A stretch of DNA of 64,000 nucleotides from Streptomyces sp. HNM0575 (lineage in GTDB: Bacteria; Actinomycetota; Actinomycetes; Streptomycetales; Streptomycetaceae). Each line of letters starts with the position of its first letter. Positions within the stretch are counted from its first letter, which is position 1. Below, piece after piece: positions 9,190 to 18,242 of the stretch. Position numbers and translations under genes: made by a program. The stretch lies in NCBI RefSeq assembly GCF_012726265.1, contig NZ_JAASAG010000002.1, positions 496,001 to 560,000 on the forward strand, in the 5' to 3' direction. Below the pieces are notes generated by a model. It did not search any database, was not told the origin of the DNA, and saw only the letters and a list, made by a program, of their open reading frames with translations.

Positions 9190-10962
9190 GTGCGCAAGGT
9201 GCTCATCGCCAACCGCGGCGAAATCGCTGTTCGCGTCGCCCGTGCCTGCCGGGATGCGGGGATCGCGAGCGTCGCCGTCTATGCCGAGCCGGACCGGGAC
9301 GCGTTGCACGTCCGGGTCGCGGACGAGGCGTTCGCTCTGGGCGGTGACACCCCGGCGGCCAGCTACCTGGACATGGACAAGGTGCTTAAGGCCGCGGCCG
9401 ATTCGGGCGCCGACGCCGTCCACCCCGGATACGGATTCCTCTCCGAGAACGCCGACTTCGCACAGGCCGTCCTGGACGCCGGCCTGACCTGGATCGGCCC
9501 GCCGCCGGACGCGATCCGCGGCCTGGGCGACAAGGTCTCGGCCCGGCACATCGCGGAGCGCGCGGGTGCTCCGCTGGTCGCCGGCACGAAGGACCCGGTC
9601 TCGGGTGCGGCGGAGGTCGTGGCCTTCGCCGAGGAGCACGGGCTGCCCATCGCCATCAAGGCGGCGTTCGGCGGCGGCGGTCGCGGCCTGAAGGTCGCCC
9701 GCTCGCTGGACGAGGTCGAGGAGCTGTACGAGTCGGCGGTACGCGAGGCGGTGGCCGCGTTCGGCCGCGGCGAGTGCTTCGTCGAGCGCTATCTGGACCG
9801 TCCTCGGCACGTCGAGACCCAGTGCCTGGCCGACCGGCACGGCAACGTCGTCGTGGTCTCCACGCGTGACTGCTCCCTCCAGCGCCGCCACCAGAAGCTG
9901 GTGGAGGAGGCGCCCGCGCCGTTCCTCACCGAGGAGCAGAACGCCGAGCTGTACCGCGCGTCGAAGGCCATCCTCAGCGAGGCCGGCTACTACGGCGCGG
10001 GCACCTGCGAGTTCCTCGTCGGCCAGGACGGCACGATCTCCTTCCTGGAGGTCAACACCCGCCTCCAGGTCGAGCATCCGGTCACGGAGGAGGTCACCGG
10101 CATCGACCTGGTGCGGGAGATGTTCCGCATCGCCGACGGCGGGCGCCTCGACTACGAGGACCCCCAACTGCGCGGTCACTCCTTCGAGTTCCGTATCAAC
10201 GGCGAGGACCCCGGCCGCAACTTCCTGCCCGCGCCCGGCACCGTCACCACCTTCGACCCGCCCGCGGGACCCGGCGTACGGCTGGACGCGGGCGTGGAGT
10301 CCGGCAGCGTCATCGGCCCCGCCTGGGACTCCCTGCTGGCCAAGCTGATCGTCACCGGCGCCACCCGGCAGCAGGCCCTTCAGCGGGCGGCCCGGGCGCT
10401 CGGGGAGTTCACCGTCGAGGGCATGGCCACCGCCATCCCCTTCCACCGCGTCGTCGTGCAGGACCCGGCCTTCGCGCCGGAGGTCAACGGCCGCGAAGGC
10501 GCCCCGTTCCAGGTCCACACCCGTTGGATCGAGACGGAGTTCGTCAACGACATCAAGCCCTTCGCCGCGCCCGGCACCGACAGCGAAGAGGACGAGGGCA
10601 CACGCGAGACCGTCGTCGTCGAGGTCGGCGGCAAGCGCCTGGAGGTCTCGCTGCCCTCCTCCCTCGGCGCCACCGCGGCACCGGCGGCGGGCGGCAGCAA
10701 GAAGCCCAAGCGCAAGGCGGCCAAGAAGGCCGGAGGCGCCGCCTCCGGCGACGCCCTCGCGTCGCCCATGCAGGGCACCATCGTCAAGGTCGCGGTCGAG
10801 GAGGGGCAGCAGGTCGAGGAGGGCGAACTCGTCGTCGTGCTCGAAGCGATGAAGATGGAGCAGCCCCTCAACGCCCACCGCTCCGGCACCGTGAAGGACC
10901 TGCACGCCGAGGTGGGCGGCTCGCTCTCCGCGGGCACCGTCATCTGCGAGATCAAGGACTGA
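9190..10962 (+). CDS. accA2: Acyl-CoA carboxylase alpha subunit (biotin carboxylase plus biotin carrier)
   Basis: 590 residues. Biotin carboxylase at the N-terminus ([22 protein letters not shown]-grasp loop [15 protein letters not shown]; catalytic [18 protein letters not shown]). A Lys-rich linker ([13 protein letters not shown]) precedes the biotinyl domain, where Lys555 in EAMKMEQ is the biotinylation site, 35 residues from the end as usual. With PccB and PccE it forms propionyl-CoA carboxylase; with other beta subunits it can make malonyl-CoA. GTG start, with GGGAG six bases ahead. A strong hairpin terminator follows at 11015. Confidence 0.96.
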   Translation: MRKVLIANRGEIAVRVARACRDAGIASVAVYAEPDRDALHVRVADEAFALGGDTPAASYLDMDKVLKAAADSGADAVHPGYGFLSENADFAQAVLDAGLTWIGPPPDAIRGLGDKVSARHIAERAGAPLVAGTKDPVSGAAEVVAFAEEHGLPIAIKAAFGGGGRGLKVARSLDEVEELYESAVREAVAAFGRGECFVERYLDRPRHVETQCLADRHGNVVVVSTRDCSLQRRHQKLVEEAPAPFLTEEQNAELYRASKAILSEAGYYGAGTCEFLVGQDGTISFLEVNTRLQVEHPVTEEVTGIDLVREMFRIADGGRLDYEDPQLRGHSFEFRINGEDPGRNFLPAPGTVTTFDPPAGPGVRLDAGVESGSVIGPAWDSLLAKLIVTGATRQQALQRAARALGEFTVEGMATAIPFHRVVVQDPAFAPEVNGREGAPFQVHTRWIETEFVNDIKPFAAPGTDSEEDEGTRETVVVEVGGKRLEVSLPSSLGATAAPAAGGSKKPKRKAAKKAGGAASGDALASPMQGTIVKVAVEEGQQVEEGELVVVLEAMKMEQPLNAHRSGTVKDLHAEVGGSLSAGTVICEIKD

Positions 10963-11014
10963 CGGGGCTCACCGCCACGGGCACCGTCCGACACAGAGGC
11001 ACAGAGGCACAGAG

Positions 11015-11048
11015 GCGCCCGCCGCCCCTCCAAGGGGACGGCGGGCGC
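11015..11048 (+). terminator. Rho-independent-type hairpin after accA2
   Basis: Ten-base arms GCGCCCGCCG (11015-11024) and CGGCGGGCGC (11039-11048) enclose a further CCCC/GGGG pairing. It is preceded by three copies of the octamer ACAGAGGC. It lies between accA2 and the convergent DeoR-type gene and may serve both. Confidence 0.7.
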
Positions 11049-11135
11049 GTCTGCGTATCCGCTCAACGAGTCCGGTACGGGCGGAGGTTCGTACGGACCG
11101 GAGGTTCGCATGGACCCGCGCGGCAGCGCCTGCGC

Positions 11136-12176
11136 TCAGCGGCGCCTCGGGGCCAGGTCCGCCACCCGGCCCGGCACGGACTGCTGCTCGCCCGGCTGGG
11201 GGGCGCTGCGTAGCTGCGGCGCCGGCGAACCGCCCGCGCCCGGCGGCATGTTGCGCCGCTGCCCCGGCATCGGGGGCATCTCCCGGCGGCCCTGCCCGTC
11301 CGGGCCCTTGTCCCCGCGGCCGCCGCGCCCGTCGCGGCCGCCACGTCCGCCGCCGCCCTGCACGTGACCGGGCGCCTCGCCGGCGCCCGCGGGGGCCGTG
11401 CCGGCGACCGTGATCTGCACGCCCTGGTCGGCCAGGGCCTGCAACTCCGTGCCTGCGCGGTCCTCGTGAGGCGGCGGCTTGTCCGTCACCAGCCGCGTCA
11501 TGACGTCCGTGGGGACCGTCTGGAACATCGTGTCCGTACCGAGCTTGGTGTGGTCGGCGAGTACGACGACCTCCGCCGCCGCCTGCACCAGCGCCCTGTC
11601 GACGCTGGCCGAGAGCATGTTGGACGTGGAGAGCCCGCGCTCGGCGGTCAGGCCGCTGCCGGAGAGGAAGGCACGCGAGACGCGCAGCCCTTGGAGGGAC
11701 TGCTCGGCACCGCTGCCCACCAGCGCGTAGTTCGAGCCGCGCAGGGTGCCTCCCGTCATCACCACCTCCACCCGGTTGGCATGCGCCAACGCCTGTGCGA
11801 CGAGCAGGGAGTTGGTCACGACCGTCAGGCCGGGCACGCGCGCCAGGCGGCGCGCCAGCTCCTGCGTCGTGGTGCCCGCACCGACGACGACGGCCTCGCC
11901 CTCCTCGACGAGACCCGCGGCGAGATCGGCGATGGCCGTCTTCTCCGCGGTCGCCGTATGGGACTTCTGCGGGAAGCCGGTCTCGCGGGTGAAACCGCCC
12001 GGCAGCACGGCACCGCCGTGCCGCCGGTCGAGCAGTCCTTCCGCCTCCAGAGCCCGTACGTCCCGGCGCACGGTCACTTCGGAGGTCTGGACGACGCGGG
12101 CGAGCTCACGGAGCGAGACGGCCCCGTTGGCGCGCACCATTTCCAGGATCAGTTGGCGACGTTCTGCAGCGAACAC
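11136..12176 (-). CDS. DeoR/GlpR-family transcriptional regulator with Gly/Arg-rich tail
   Basis: 346 residues. The N-terminal winged helix-turn-helix has the DeoR signature (SLRELARVVQTSEVTVRRDV then GLLDRRHGGAV, about residues 20-57). The C-terminal sensor domain (about 75-255) holds GAGTTTQELARRL and the G-G-x-x-R type sugar-phosphate pocket typical of the family. Residues ~260-346 are an extra disordered tail rich in Gly, Arg, Pro and Gln (GGGGRGGRDGRGGRG), absent from most relatives. Upstream (about 12207-12219) lies CTGCTTTCAGCAG, a possible autoregulatory site. It is a candidate, unproven, for the regulator of the nucleoside genes in this window. Confidence 0.85.
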   Translation of the reverse strand: MFAAERRQLILEMVRANGAVSLRELARVVQTSEVTVRRDVRALEAEGLLDRRHGGAVLPGGFTRETGFPQKSHTATAEKTAIADLAAGLVEEGEAVVVGAGTTTQELARRLARVPGLTVVTNSLLVAQALAHANRVEVVMTGGTLRGSNYALVGSGAEQSLQGLRVSRAFLSGSGLTAERGLSTSNMLSASVDRALVQAAAEVVVLADHTKLGTDTMFQTVPTDVMTRLVTDKPPPHEDRAGTELQALADQGVQITVAGTAPAGAGEAPGHVQGGGGRGGRDGRGGRGDKGPDGQGRREMPPMPGQRRNMPPGAGGSPAPQLRSAPQPGEQQSVPGRVADLAPRRR

Positions 12177-12380
12177 GGAACTGACAGTAACCCCAACGAC
12201 CGTCTGCTTTCAGCAGTTTTCGCCGATTATTGGAAGCTGTCCATAGCTGCACTTGCCGCATGATATAGACAGAACCGGACGAACGGCTCGTCCGCTTCGG
12301 TCACTTCGGCCAGTCACCTCAGCCGGTCACTTCAACCAGCGGCCTCAGCCCGTCACTTCGGGCCCCGTACCGGGCTCTGC
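12177..12380. other. Intergenic region with CGGTCACTTC repeats
   Basis: The first ~80 bases after the regulator start are AT-rich and probably hold its promoter. From about 12296 to 12362 there are four degenerate copies of a ~20-base unit beginning CGGTCACTTC. No gene. Confidence 0.4.
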
Positions 12381-13841
12381 TCAGGCGTCCTGCGCCGTCT
12401 TCCGCGTGTGCAGCTGCCGCGCGACCTCGCCGATCGAGCCCGTCAACGACGGGTACACGGTGAAGGTGTTGGCGATCTGCCCCACCGTCAGGTTGTTGTC
12501 CACGGCCACCGACAGCGGGTGGATCAGCTCGCTCGCTCGCGGTGCCACCACGACACCGCCGACCACGATGCCCGTGCCGGGGCGGCAGAACAGCTTCACG
12601 AAGCCGTCCCTGATGCCCTGCATCTTCGCCCGCGGGTTGCGCAGCAGCGGCAGCTTCACCGACCAGGCGTCCATGCGCCCGCTGTCGACGTCCGCCTGGC
12701 TGTAGCCGACGGTGGCGATCTCGGGGTCGGTGAAGACGTTCGCCGACACGGCCTTCAGATTGAGGGGCGTGACCGTCTCCCCGAGGAAGTGGTACATCGC
12801 GATGCGGCCCTGCATCGCCGCGACCGACGCGAGCGCGAACACGCCCGTGCAGTCGCCCGCCGCGTACACGCCGGGCGCGGACGTACGCGAGACCTTGTCC
12901 GTCCAGATGTGCCCCGAGTCCTTCAGCCGGACCCCGGCCTCCTCCAGGCCCATGTCCGCGGTGTTGGGGATCGCGCCGACGGCGACCAGGCAGTGGCTTC
13001 CCGTGATCGTGCGGCCGTCCTGGAGCTCCACCTCGACCTTGTCCCCGACGCGCCTCGCGGAGGCCGCGCGGGAACGGGCCATCACGTTCATCCCGCGCCG
13101 CCGGAAGACGTCCTCCAGCACCGCGGCCGCGTCCGGGTCCTCCCCCGGCAGCACCCGGTCCCGCGACGAGACGAGCGTGACGTTCGAGCCCAACGCCCGG
13201 TAGGCGCCCGCGAATTCGGCTCCCGTGACGCCCGAGCCGACCACGATCAGCTCCTCGGGCAGCTCGTCCAGGTCGTACAGCTGCTTCCAGTTGAGGATCC
13301 GCTCGCCGTCCGGCTGCGCGTCGGGGATCTCACGGGGATGCCCGCCGGTCGCGACCAGCACGGCGTCGGCCGCCAGCCGCTCCTCGGCCTCGCCCGCGGC
13401 GTCGCCGGTCGGCGTGACCACGACCTCCCGCGAACCGTCCGGGCCCTGCGACGGCTCCAGCCGCCCCCGGCCGCGCAGCACCCGTACGCCGGCCCGCGTC
13501 ACGGACGCGACGATGTCGTGCGACTGCGCGAGCGCGAGGCGCTTGACCCGGCGGTTGACCTTGCCGAGGTCGACGCCGACGACGCGGGCGGGGTCGTCCG
13601 GGTCGTGTGTGCTGTCCTCGACGCGGATGCCGAGCTCCTCGTACGAGGAGTCGAAGTTCGTCATGACCTCGGCCGTCGCGATCAGGGTCTTGGAGGGCAC
13701 GCAGTCGGTGAGCACCGACGCGCCTCCCAGGCCGTCGCAGTCCACGACGGTCACTTCGGCGCCGAGCTGCGCCCCGACGAGGGCGGCCTCGTAGCCGCCG
13801 GGTCCACCACCGATGATCACGATCCGAGTCACGTTCCCCAT
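12381..13841 (-). CDS. lpdA: NAD(P)H quinone dehydrogenase LpdA-like flavoprotein
   Basis: 486 residues of the two-dinucleotide-binding disulfide-reductase fold: FAD site RIVIIGGGPGGYEAALVG, NAD site IVVGSGVTGAEFAGA, second FAD contact VYAAGDCTG, and a dimerisation domain with FTDPEIATVG. The active-site segment reads GGASVLTDCVPSKT: the first cysteine of the usual C-x4-C pair is Ser, so the classic redox disulfide cannot form. That is the pattern of M. tuberculosis LpdA (Rv3303c), an NAD(P)H:quinone reductase, rather than lipoamide dehydrogenase. The C-terminal His-Glu pair is not evident. Start at the ATG at 13841 just ahead of the FAD motif; GTG at 13832 is possible. Confidence 0.88.
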   Translation of the reverse strand: MGNVTRIVIIGGGPGGYEAALVGAQLGAEVTVVDCDGLGGASVLTDCVPSKTLIATAEVMTNFDSSYEELGIRVEDSTHDPDDPARVVGVDLGKVNRRVKRLALAQSHDIVASVTRAGVRVLRGRGRLEPSQGPDGSREVVVTPTGDAAGEAEERLAADAVLVATGGHPREIPDAQPDGERILNWKQLYDLDELPEELIVVGSGVTGAEFAGAYRALGSNVTLVSSRDRVLPGEDPDAAAVLEDVFRRRGMNVMARSRAASARRVGDKVEVELQDGRTITGSHCLVAVGAIPNTADMGLEEAGVRLKDSGHIWTDKVSRTSAPGVYAAGDCTGVFALASVAAMQGRIAMYHFLGETVTPLNLKAVSANVFTDPEIATVGYSQADVDSGRMDAWSVKLPLLRNPRAKMQGIRDGFVKLFCRPGTGIVVGGVVVAPRASELIHPLSVAVDNNLTVGQIANTFTVYPSLTGSIGEVARQLHTRKTAQDA

Positions 13842-14027
13842 TGTCCCGTACGAGCGGGACCCGCCGGGGCGCGGGGGCCTTCGCCCGGTGCCGGGTACGG
13901 GCCGGCCGGGGCCGCCGGGCGCGTGACCTGCCGCCGGCGGGGCCGCTCGGCGCCGGACCGCTCCCCGACGGGTGAGGCCGGGTTGCGCCACCCCGATCGC
14001 CACCACCGGCCCGGCGAAGGACTCCCG

Positions 14028-14033
14028 TACCCT
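14028..14033 (+). promoter_or_regulatory. -10 box of the gamma-glutamylcyclotransferase-like gene (leaderless)
   Basis: TACCCT lies 7 bases before the ATG at 14041 and no ribosome binding site is visible. Confidence 0.45.
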
Positions 14034-14040
14034 CGTCGTC

Positions 14041-14478
14041 ATGTCCCTCTACGCCGCTTACGCCGCGAACCTCGACGCGCGGCTGATGTCGCGCCGAGCC
14101 CCGCACTCACCGCTGCGCGGCACCGGATGGGTCACCGACTGGCGCCTGACGTTCGGCGGCGAGCAGATGGGCTGGGAGGGCGCGCTGGCGACGGTCGTCG
14201 AGGCGCCCGGTGCGCAGGTCTTCGTGGCGCTGTACGACATCGCGCCCATGGACGAGGAGTCCATGGACCGCTGGGAGGGCGTCGGCATGGGCATCTACCG
14301 GCGTACGAAGCTGCGCGTGCACACGCTGGACGGCGGCGAGACGGCCTGGTGCTACGTCCTCAACGGCTATGAGGGCGGCCTCCCCTCGGCCCGCTACCTC
14401 GGGGACATCGCGGACGCGGCGGAGTCGGCGGGGGCGCCGCACGACTACGTGATGGAGATCCGCAAGCGGCCCTGCTAG
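14041..14478 (+). CDS. Gamma-glutamylcyclotransferase-like protein
   Basis: 145 residues. The YAAYAANLD start, GTGWVTDWRLTFGG, and VFVALYDIAPMDEESMDRWEG followed by YRRTKLRVHTLDG fit the GGCT/AIG2-like fold, in which a Y-G-S-N-like loop begins the protein and a Glu in the D-x-x-x-L-D-x-x-E segment is catalytic. The first loop here is YAANLD and several Glu occur near 80, so enzymatic activity is plausible but not certain. It is divergent from lpdA. From memory it corresponds to SCO4918. Confidence 0.75.
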   Translation: MSLYAAYAANLDARLMSRRAPHSPLRGTGWVTDWRLTFGGEQMGWEGALATVVEAPGAQVFVALYDIAPMDEESMDRWEGVGMGIYRRTKLRVHTLDGGETAWCYVLNGYEGGLPSARYLGDIADAAESAGAPHDYVMEIRKRPC

Positions 14479-14730
14479 CCGTGGCCCTGCCGGGCATGGC
14501 CGGGGGTGGCCTGCGCGCACCCGGCCCGCTCACCGGCGTGACCGCCGACCGCCGACCGCCGACAACCGGCGCCCCGCCAGGGCCGGTTGACCCGCTAGCC
14601 GATAAGCCCGCCCGCGGACGCCCGGTACCCGCCCCGGCACCCGGAGCCCAGGCCCGAACCCAGAGCCCGAACCCAAAGCCCGAACCCGGAACCCGAACCC
14701 CGAAACGAACCGAACGCGAACCCGGGGTCC

Positions 14731-14744
14731 TCTACGCGCGTAGG
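14731..14744. promoter_or_regulatory. Palindromic operator upstream of pnp
   Basis: The core CTACGCGCGTAG (14732-14743) is a perfect 12-bp palindrome ending 12 bases before the -10 box. The same or nearly the same sequence lies before deoC, add and bmpA. Confidence 0.72.
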
Positions 14745-14755
14745 CTCATAACCGC

Positions 14756-14761
14756 TACGCT
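14756..14761 (+). promoter_or_regulatory. -10 box of pnp (leaderless)
   Basis: TACGCT followed by six bases and the GTG start at 14768. Confidence 0.5.
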
Positions 14762-14767
14762 CATCGC

Positions 14768-15586
14768 GTGAACGAATCCGTATCGAACACCGCCGACGAT
14801 CCGTACCGTTCCGCCGATTCCGCAGCCGACCGGCTGCGGGAGCTGACCGGTGCGGACTGCCACGACGTCGTCCTCGTGATGGGCTCCGGCTGGGTGCCCG
14901 CCGCGGACGCGCTCGGGGCCCCAGAGTCCGAGTTCCCGGTGACCGAGCTGCCCGGATTCCCCGCACCCTCCGTGGAGGGCCACGCGGGCACCGTGCGCTC
15001 CCACGAGCTGGGCGACAAGCGGGTGCTGGTCTTCCTCGGCCGGACTCACTTCTACGAGGGCCGCGGTGTAGCGGCAGTCACGCACGGCGTCCGTACGGCC
15101 GTCGCCGCGGGCTGCAAGACGGTCGTGCTCACGAACGGCTGCGGCGGTCTGCGGGGCGACATGGTCCCGGGGCAGCCGGTGCTGATCAAGGACCACATCA
15201 ATCTCACGGCCACCTCCCCCATCGTCGGCGCCAACTTCGTCGACCTCACCGACCTGTACTCGCCCCGCCTGCGCGGCCTCTGCCAGGAGGTCGATCCGTC
15301 GCTCGAAGAGGGCGTGTACGTGCAGTTCCCGGGCCCCCATTACGAAACCCCCGCCGAGATCGGCATGGTCCGCTCGATCGGAGGGGACCTGGTGGGAATG
15401 TCCACCGTGCTGGAGGCGATCGCGGCCCGGGAGGCCGGGGCGGAGGTGCTCGGCATCTCTCTCGTGACGAATCTCGCGGCGGGCATGACGGGTGAACCCC
15501 TCAACCATGAGGAAGTGCTTCAGGCGGGCCGTGAGTCGGCCGCCCGCATGGGTTCGCTGCTGGCGCGGGTGCTGAACCGGATGTGA
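14768..15586 (+). CDS. pnp: Purine nucleoside phosphorylase
   Basis: 272 residues, trimeric-type (class II) PNP length. Motifs: [11 protein letters not shown] (phosphate loop), [34 protein letters not shown] with the substrate-contacting Tyr/Glu, [15 protein letters not shown] and SLVTNLAAG. It cleaves purine (deoxy)ribonucleosides with phosphate to the base and (deoxy)ribose-1-phosphate. GTG start directly downstream of a TACGCT box. The phosphohexomutase gene follows on the same strand after 109 bases, so pentose-phosphate isomerisation may be coupled. The upstream palindrome ties it to deoC, add and the nucleoside importer. Confidence 0.93.
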   Translation: MNESVSNTADDPYRSADSAADRLRELTGADCHDVVLVMGSGWVPAADALGAPESEFPVTELPGFPAPSVEGHAGTVRSHELGDKRVLVFLGRTHFYEGRGVAAVTHGVRTAVAAGCKTVVLTNGCGGLRGDMVPGQPVLIKDHINLTATSPIVGANFVDLTDLYSPRLRGLCQEVDPSLEEGVYVQFPGPHYETPAEIGMVRSIGGDLVGMSTVLEAIAAREAGAEVLGISLVTNLAAGMTGEPLNHEEVLQAGRESAARMGSLLARVLNRM

Positions 15587-15695
15587 GCGGTCCGGCGTGA
15601 CCGCCGGGCCCGACCGGCCGGGCGCAAGTGCCGGGCTCGACCCGCCGGGCGTGACCGCCGGGCGCCGGTGCCCACGGGAAGAGAGAGGCGGAGCT

Positions 15696-17501
15696 GTGCA
15701 GGACGAGATGACGGAGCTGGTCGCGCGAGCCCGGGCCTGGCACGCCGAGGACCCGGATCCGGAGACCCGTGAGGAGCTGGCGAAGCTCATCGAGGTCGAC
15801 GGCGGCACCGCACGGGCCGACGGCGACGGTTCCGGTGCGCGCACGGAGCTGGCGGCGCGCTTCTCGGGGACCCTTGAGTTCGGTACGGCGGGACTGCGCG
15901 GTGAGCTGGGCGCCGGTCCCATGAGGATGAACCGCTCCGTCGTGATCCGCACCGCGGCCGGGCTCGCCGCCTATCTGCGCGACCAGTACGGGCGCCACGA
16001 CTACGGGCGCGACGACATCGGCGGCCGGGAGGATCCGGACCGGCCCGGTCCCGGTCCCGTCGTCATCGGCTACGACGCCCGCCACAAGAGCCACGACTTC
16101 GCCCGCGACACCGCGTCCGTGATGACGGGCGCCGGGCTGCGGGCCGTGCTGCTGCCGCGCCCGCTGCCCACGCCCGTGCTCGCCTTCGCCGTCCGGCGGC
16201 TGGGCGCCGCCGCGGGCGTGATGGTGACCGCGAGCCACAACCCGCCCCGCGACAACGGCTACAAGGTCTATCTGGGCCGGGGGCACTCCGGGACGGAGTC
16301 CGGGGGAGGCTCGCAGATCGTCCCGCCCGCCGACGCCGACATCGCCGCCCGCATCGAGGCGGTCGGGCCGCTCGCCGACGTGCCCCTTGCCGACTCGGGC
16401 TGGGAGGTGCTCGGCGAGGACATCGTGGAGAGCTATCTGGCCCGTACGGGGGCGGTGCTGACCGAGGGCACGCCCCGTGACGTACGGATCGTGCACACCG
16501 CTCTGCACGGCGTCGGCTCGGACACCGTGCTGGCCGCCTTCCGCCGCGCGGGCTTCCCGGAGCCCGTGCCGGTGGGTCAACAGGCTGCGCCCGACCCGGA
16601 CTTCCCCACGGTCTCCTTCCCCAATCCGGAGGAGCCGGGCGCCATGGACCTCGCGTTCGCCACGGCCCGCGCGACGGCGGCGTCCTCCGGCCCGGTGGAC
16701 CTCGTCGTCGCCAACGACCCGGACGCCGACCGCTGCGCCGTCGCCGTGCCCGACCCGTCCGCCGGGGAGGGCTGGCGCATGCTGCGCGGCGACGACGTGG
16801 GTGCGCTGCTCGCCACGCATCTCGTGCACAAGCGGGCGCACGGCACCTTCGCCACGTCGATCGTCTCGTCGTCGCTGCTGTCGCGGATCGCGCACGCCGC
16901 CGACCTCCCGTACGAGGAGACGCTGACCGGCTTCAAGTGGCTCGCACGGGTCGGGGGGCTGCGCTACGCCTTCGAGGAGGCGCTCGGCTACTGCGTCGAC
17001 CCCGAGGCCGTACGCGACAAGGACGGCATCACGGCGGCGCTCCTCGTGGCCGAACTCGCCGCCGAACTCAAGCAGGCCGACCGCTCGTTGGCCGATCTGC
17101 TGGACGACCTCGCCGTCGAGCACGGCCTGCACGCCACCGACCAGCTGTCCGTACGGGTCGACGACCTGGCGCAGATCGCGAAGGCGATGGAGCGGCTGCG
17201 TTCCGCGCCGCCCGTCTCCCTCGCGGGTCTGGCCGTCGTCGCCGCCGAGGACCTGAGCGAGGGCTCGGACCTCCTTCCGCCCACGGACGGGCTGCGCTAC
17301 CGGCTGGCCGGCGACCCCCTGGCGGGAGTGGAGAAGGGCCGCGTGGTGGTGCGTCCCAGCGGTACGGAGCCGAAGCTGAAGTGCTATCTGGAGGTCGTCG
17401 TCCCCGTACGGGACCAGGCGGCGCTGGCCGCGGCACGCACGGGCGCGGAGTCCGTACTGGCCGCGCTCAAGGCCGACTTGGGCGCGGCCGCGGGCGTCTG
17501 A
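15696..17501 (+). CDS. Phosphoglucomutase/phosphomannomutase-family enzyme (possible phosphopentomutase)
   Basis: About 601 residues. The four family loops are intact: VMVTASHNPPRDNGYKVY with the phosphoserine, NDPDADRCAV for the metal, ETLTGFKW for sugar recognition, and RPSGTEPKLKCYLEV for phosphate. This long-type alpha-phosphohexomutase is often annotated as phosphomannomutase; some relatives convert ribose-1-phosphate to ribose-5-phosphate. Its place after pnp suggests that role, as inference only. GTG at 15696 chosen, with GAGAGAGG seven bases upstream; an ATG at 15708 is an alternative. A (CCGGCT)n tract follows the stop. Confidence 0.88.
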   Translation: MQDEMTELVARARAWHAEDPDPETREELAKLIEVDGGTARADGDGSGARTELAARFSGTLEFGTAGLRGELGAGPMRMNRSVVIRTAAGLAAYLRDQYGRHDYGRDDIGGREDPDRPGPGPVVIGYDARHKSHDFARDTASVMTGAGLRAVLLPRPLPTPVLAFAVRRLGAAAGVMVTASHNPPRDNGYKVYLGRGHSGTESGGGSQIVPPADADIAARIEAVGPLADVPLADSGWEVLGEDIVESYLARTGAVLTEGTPRDVRIVHTALHGVGSDTVLAAFRRAGFPEPVPVGQQAAPDPDFPTVSFPNPEEPGAMDLAFATARATAASSGPVDLVVANDPDADRCAVAVPDPSAGEGWRMLRGDDVGALLATHLVHKRAHGTFATSIVSSSLLSRIAHAADLPYEETLTGFKWLARVGGLRYAFEEALGYCVDPEAVRDKDGITAALLVAELAAELKQADRSLADLLDDLAVEHGLHATDQLSVRVDDLAQIAKAMERLRSAPPVSLAGLAVVAAEDLSEGSDLLPPTDGLRYRLAGDPLAGVEKGRVVVRPSGTEPKLKCYLEVVVPVRDQAALAAARTGAESVLAALKADLGAAAGV

Positions 17502-17568
17502 CCCGCGGCTCCCCCGGCCCCACGACCCCGGCCCCGGCTCCGGCTCCGGCTCCCGCGGACCGCTCCCG

Positions 17569-18048
17569 TCACTCCAGCTTCAGCCGGGCCCAGACCGTCT
17601 TGCCCGGACCGCCCCCGACCCGTTCGCGGACGCCCCAGTCCGAGGCGAGCGCGTCGACGAGGAACAGGCCGCGCCCGGCCTCGGCTTCGGGGTCGGAGGG
17701 ATCGCCCTGCACGGGCGAGGGGCGGGCCTCGTCGCGGGTGTCGGTGACCTCGATGCGCAGTCCGTCGTACGGCGCGAGGGCGAGGCCCAGCCGGAAGTCC
17801 CGTCCGGGGACTCGTCCGTGGGTGACGGCGTTGGCGGCCAGCTCCGCCACGATCGCGGCGGCGTCGTCGGACGCCGTGCTGCCGTACGGGACGTCCCACG
17901 CGTCGAGCTGGAACAGCGCGAGCAGCCGCGCCAGTCTCGCCCCGCGCGGGGTGGCGCTGAAGCGCTGGGCGAACACGCGGACGGTGACGGGCTGTTGGTC
18001 CCGGAAGGTCTGTCGGGCCTCACTGCGGGCCTGGATGCGGGCTGGCAT
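17569..18048 (-). CDS. Anti-sigma-like ATP-binding protein (HATPase_c_2 family)
   Basis: About 159 residues from the ATG at 18048; a GTG at 18123 would add 25 residues but lies inside the inverted repeat that probably holds the promoter. It has the GHKL N-box IVAELAANAVTHG, then a G1-like stretch IEVTDTRDEARP and a G2-like GRGLFLVDALASDWG. Such short RsbW/SpoIIAB-like ATPases are very abundant in Streptomyces and are often paired, as here, with a WhiJ-type XRE regulator and a DUF397 protein. Phosphorylation of an anti-anti-sigma partner is possible but no partner is seen. Confidence 0.84.
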   Translation of the reverse strand: MPARIQARSEARQTFRDQQPVTVRVFAQRFSATPRGARLARLLALFQLDAWDVPYGSTASDDAAAIVAELAANAVTHGRVPGRDFRLGLALAPYDGLRIEVTDTRDEARPSPVQGDPSDPEAEAGRGLFLVDALASDWGVRERVGGGPGKTVWARLKLE

Positions 18049-18095
18049 GGCGGGCAGGCTGCCGCTCGCGCGGGCTCCGCACCAGCTCGCCGGCT

Positions 18096-18116
18096 CGTAC
18101 GCTGAGTCAGCGTACG
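18096..18116. promoter_or_regulatory. 21-bp perfect inverted repeat between divergent ATPase and XRE genes
   Basis: Arms CGTACGCTGA (18096-18105) and TCAGCGTACG (18107-18116) surround a single central base. The minus-strand TACGCT could be the -10 box of the ATPase gene. It is a likely operator for the neighbouring XRE regulator. Confidence 0.65.
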
Positions 18117-18242
18117 CATACACATGGTGGACAGGAGTAGCTACGTGCAGTCACTCTTCGTGAGTTGAGAGCGGCGAGCGCGGGCTGGACCGATGCCCTC
18201 GGAGGCTCCCGCTGAAGGCAGGGGGAAGGGGCGGGCCTTGAC

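Larger units (their letters stand above)
14479..14767. other. pnp upstream region with CCCGAACC tandem repeats
   Basis: GACCGCC repeats lie near 14540-14565, and about five copies of a 12-14-base unit AGCCCGAACCC lie at 14644-14705. The last 40 bases hold the pnp operator and -10 box. No gene. Confidence 0.55.

Noticed and set aside
9109-10905. 598-residue frame antisense to accA2
   Set aside because: Shadow of the biotin carboxylase frame; no start with a ribosome site.
18144-18168. Tiny frame with a good AGGAG site before the XRE gene (leader peptide?)
   Set aside because: Only seven codons and no attenuator structure; too little to list as a gene, mentioned only with the inverted repeat.
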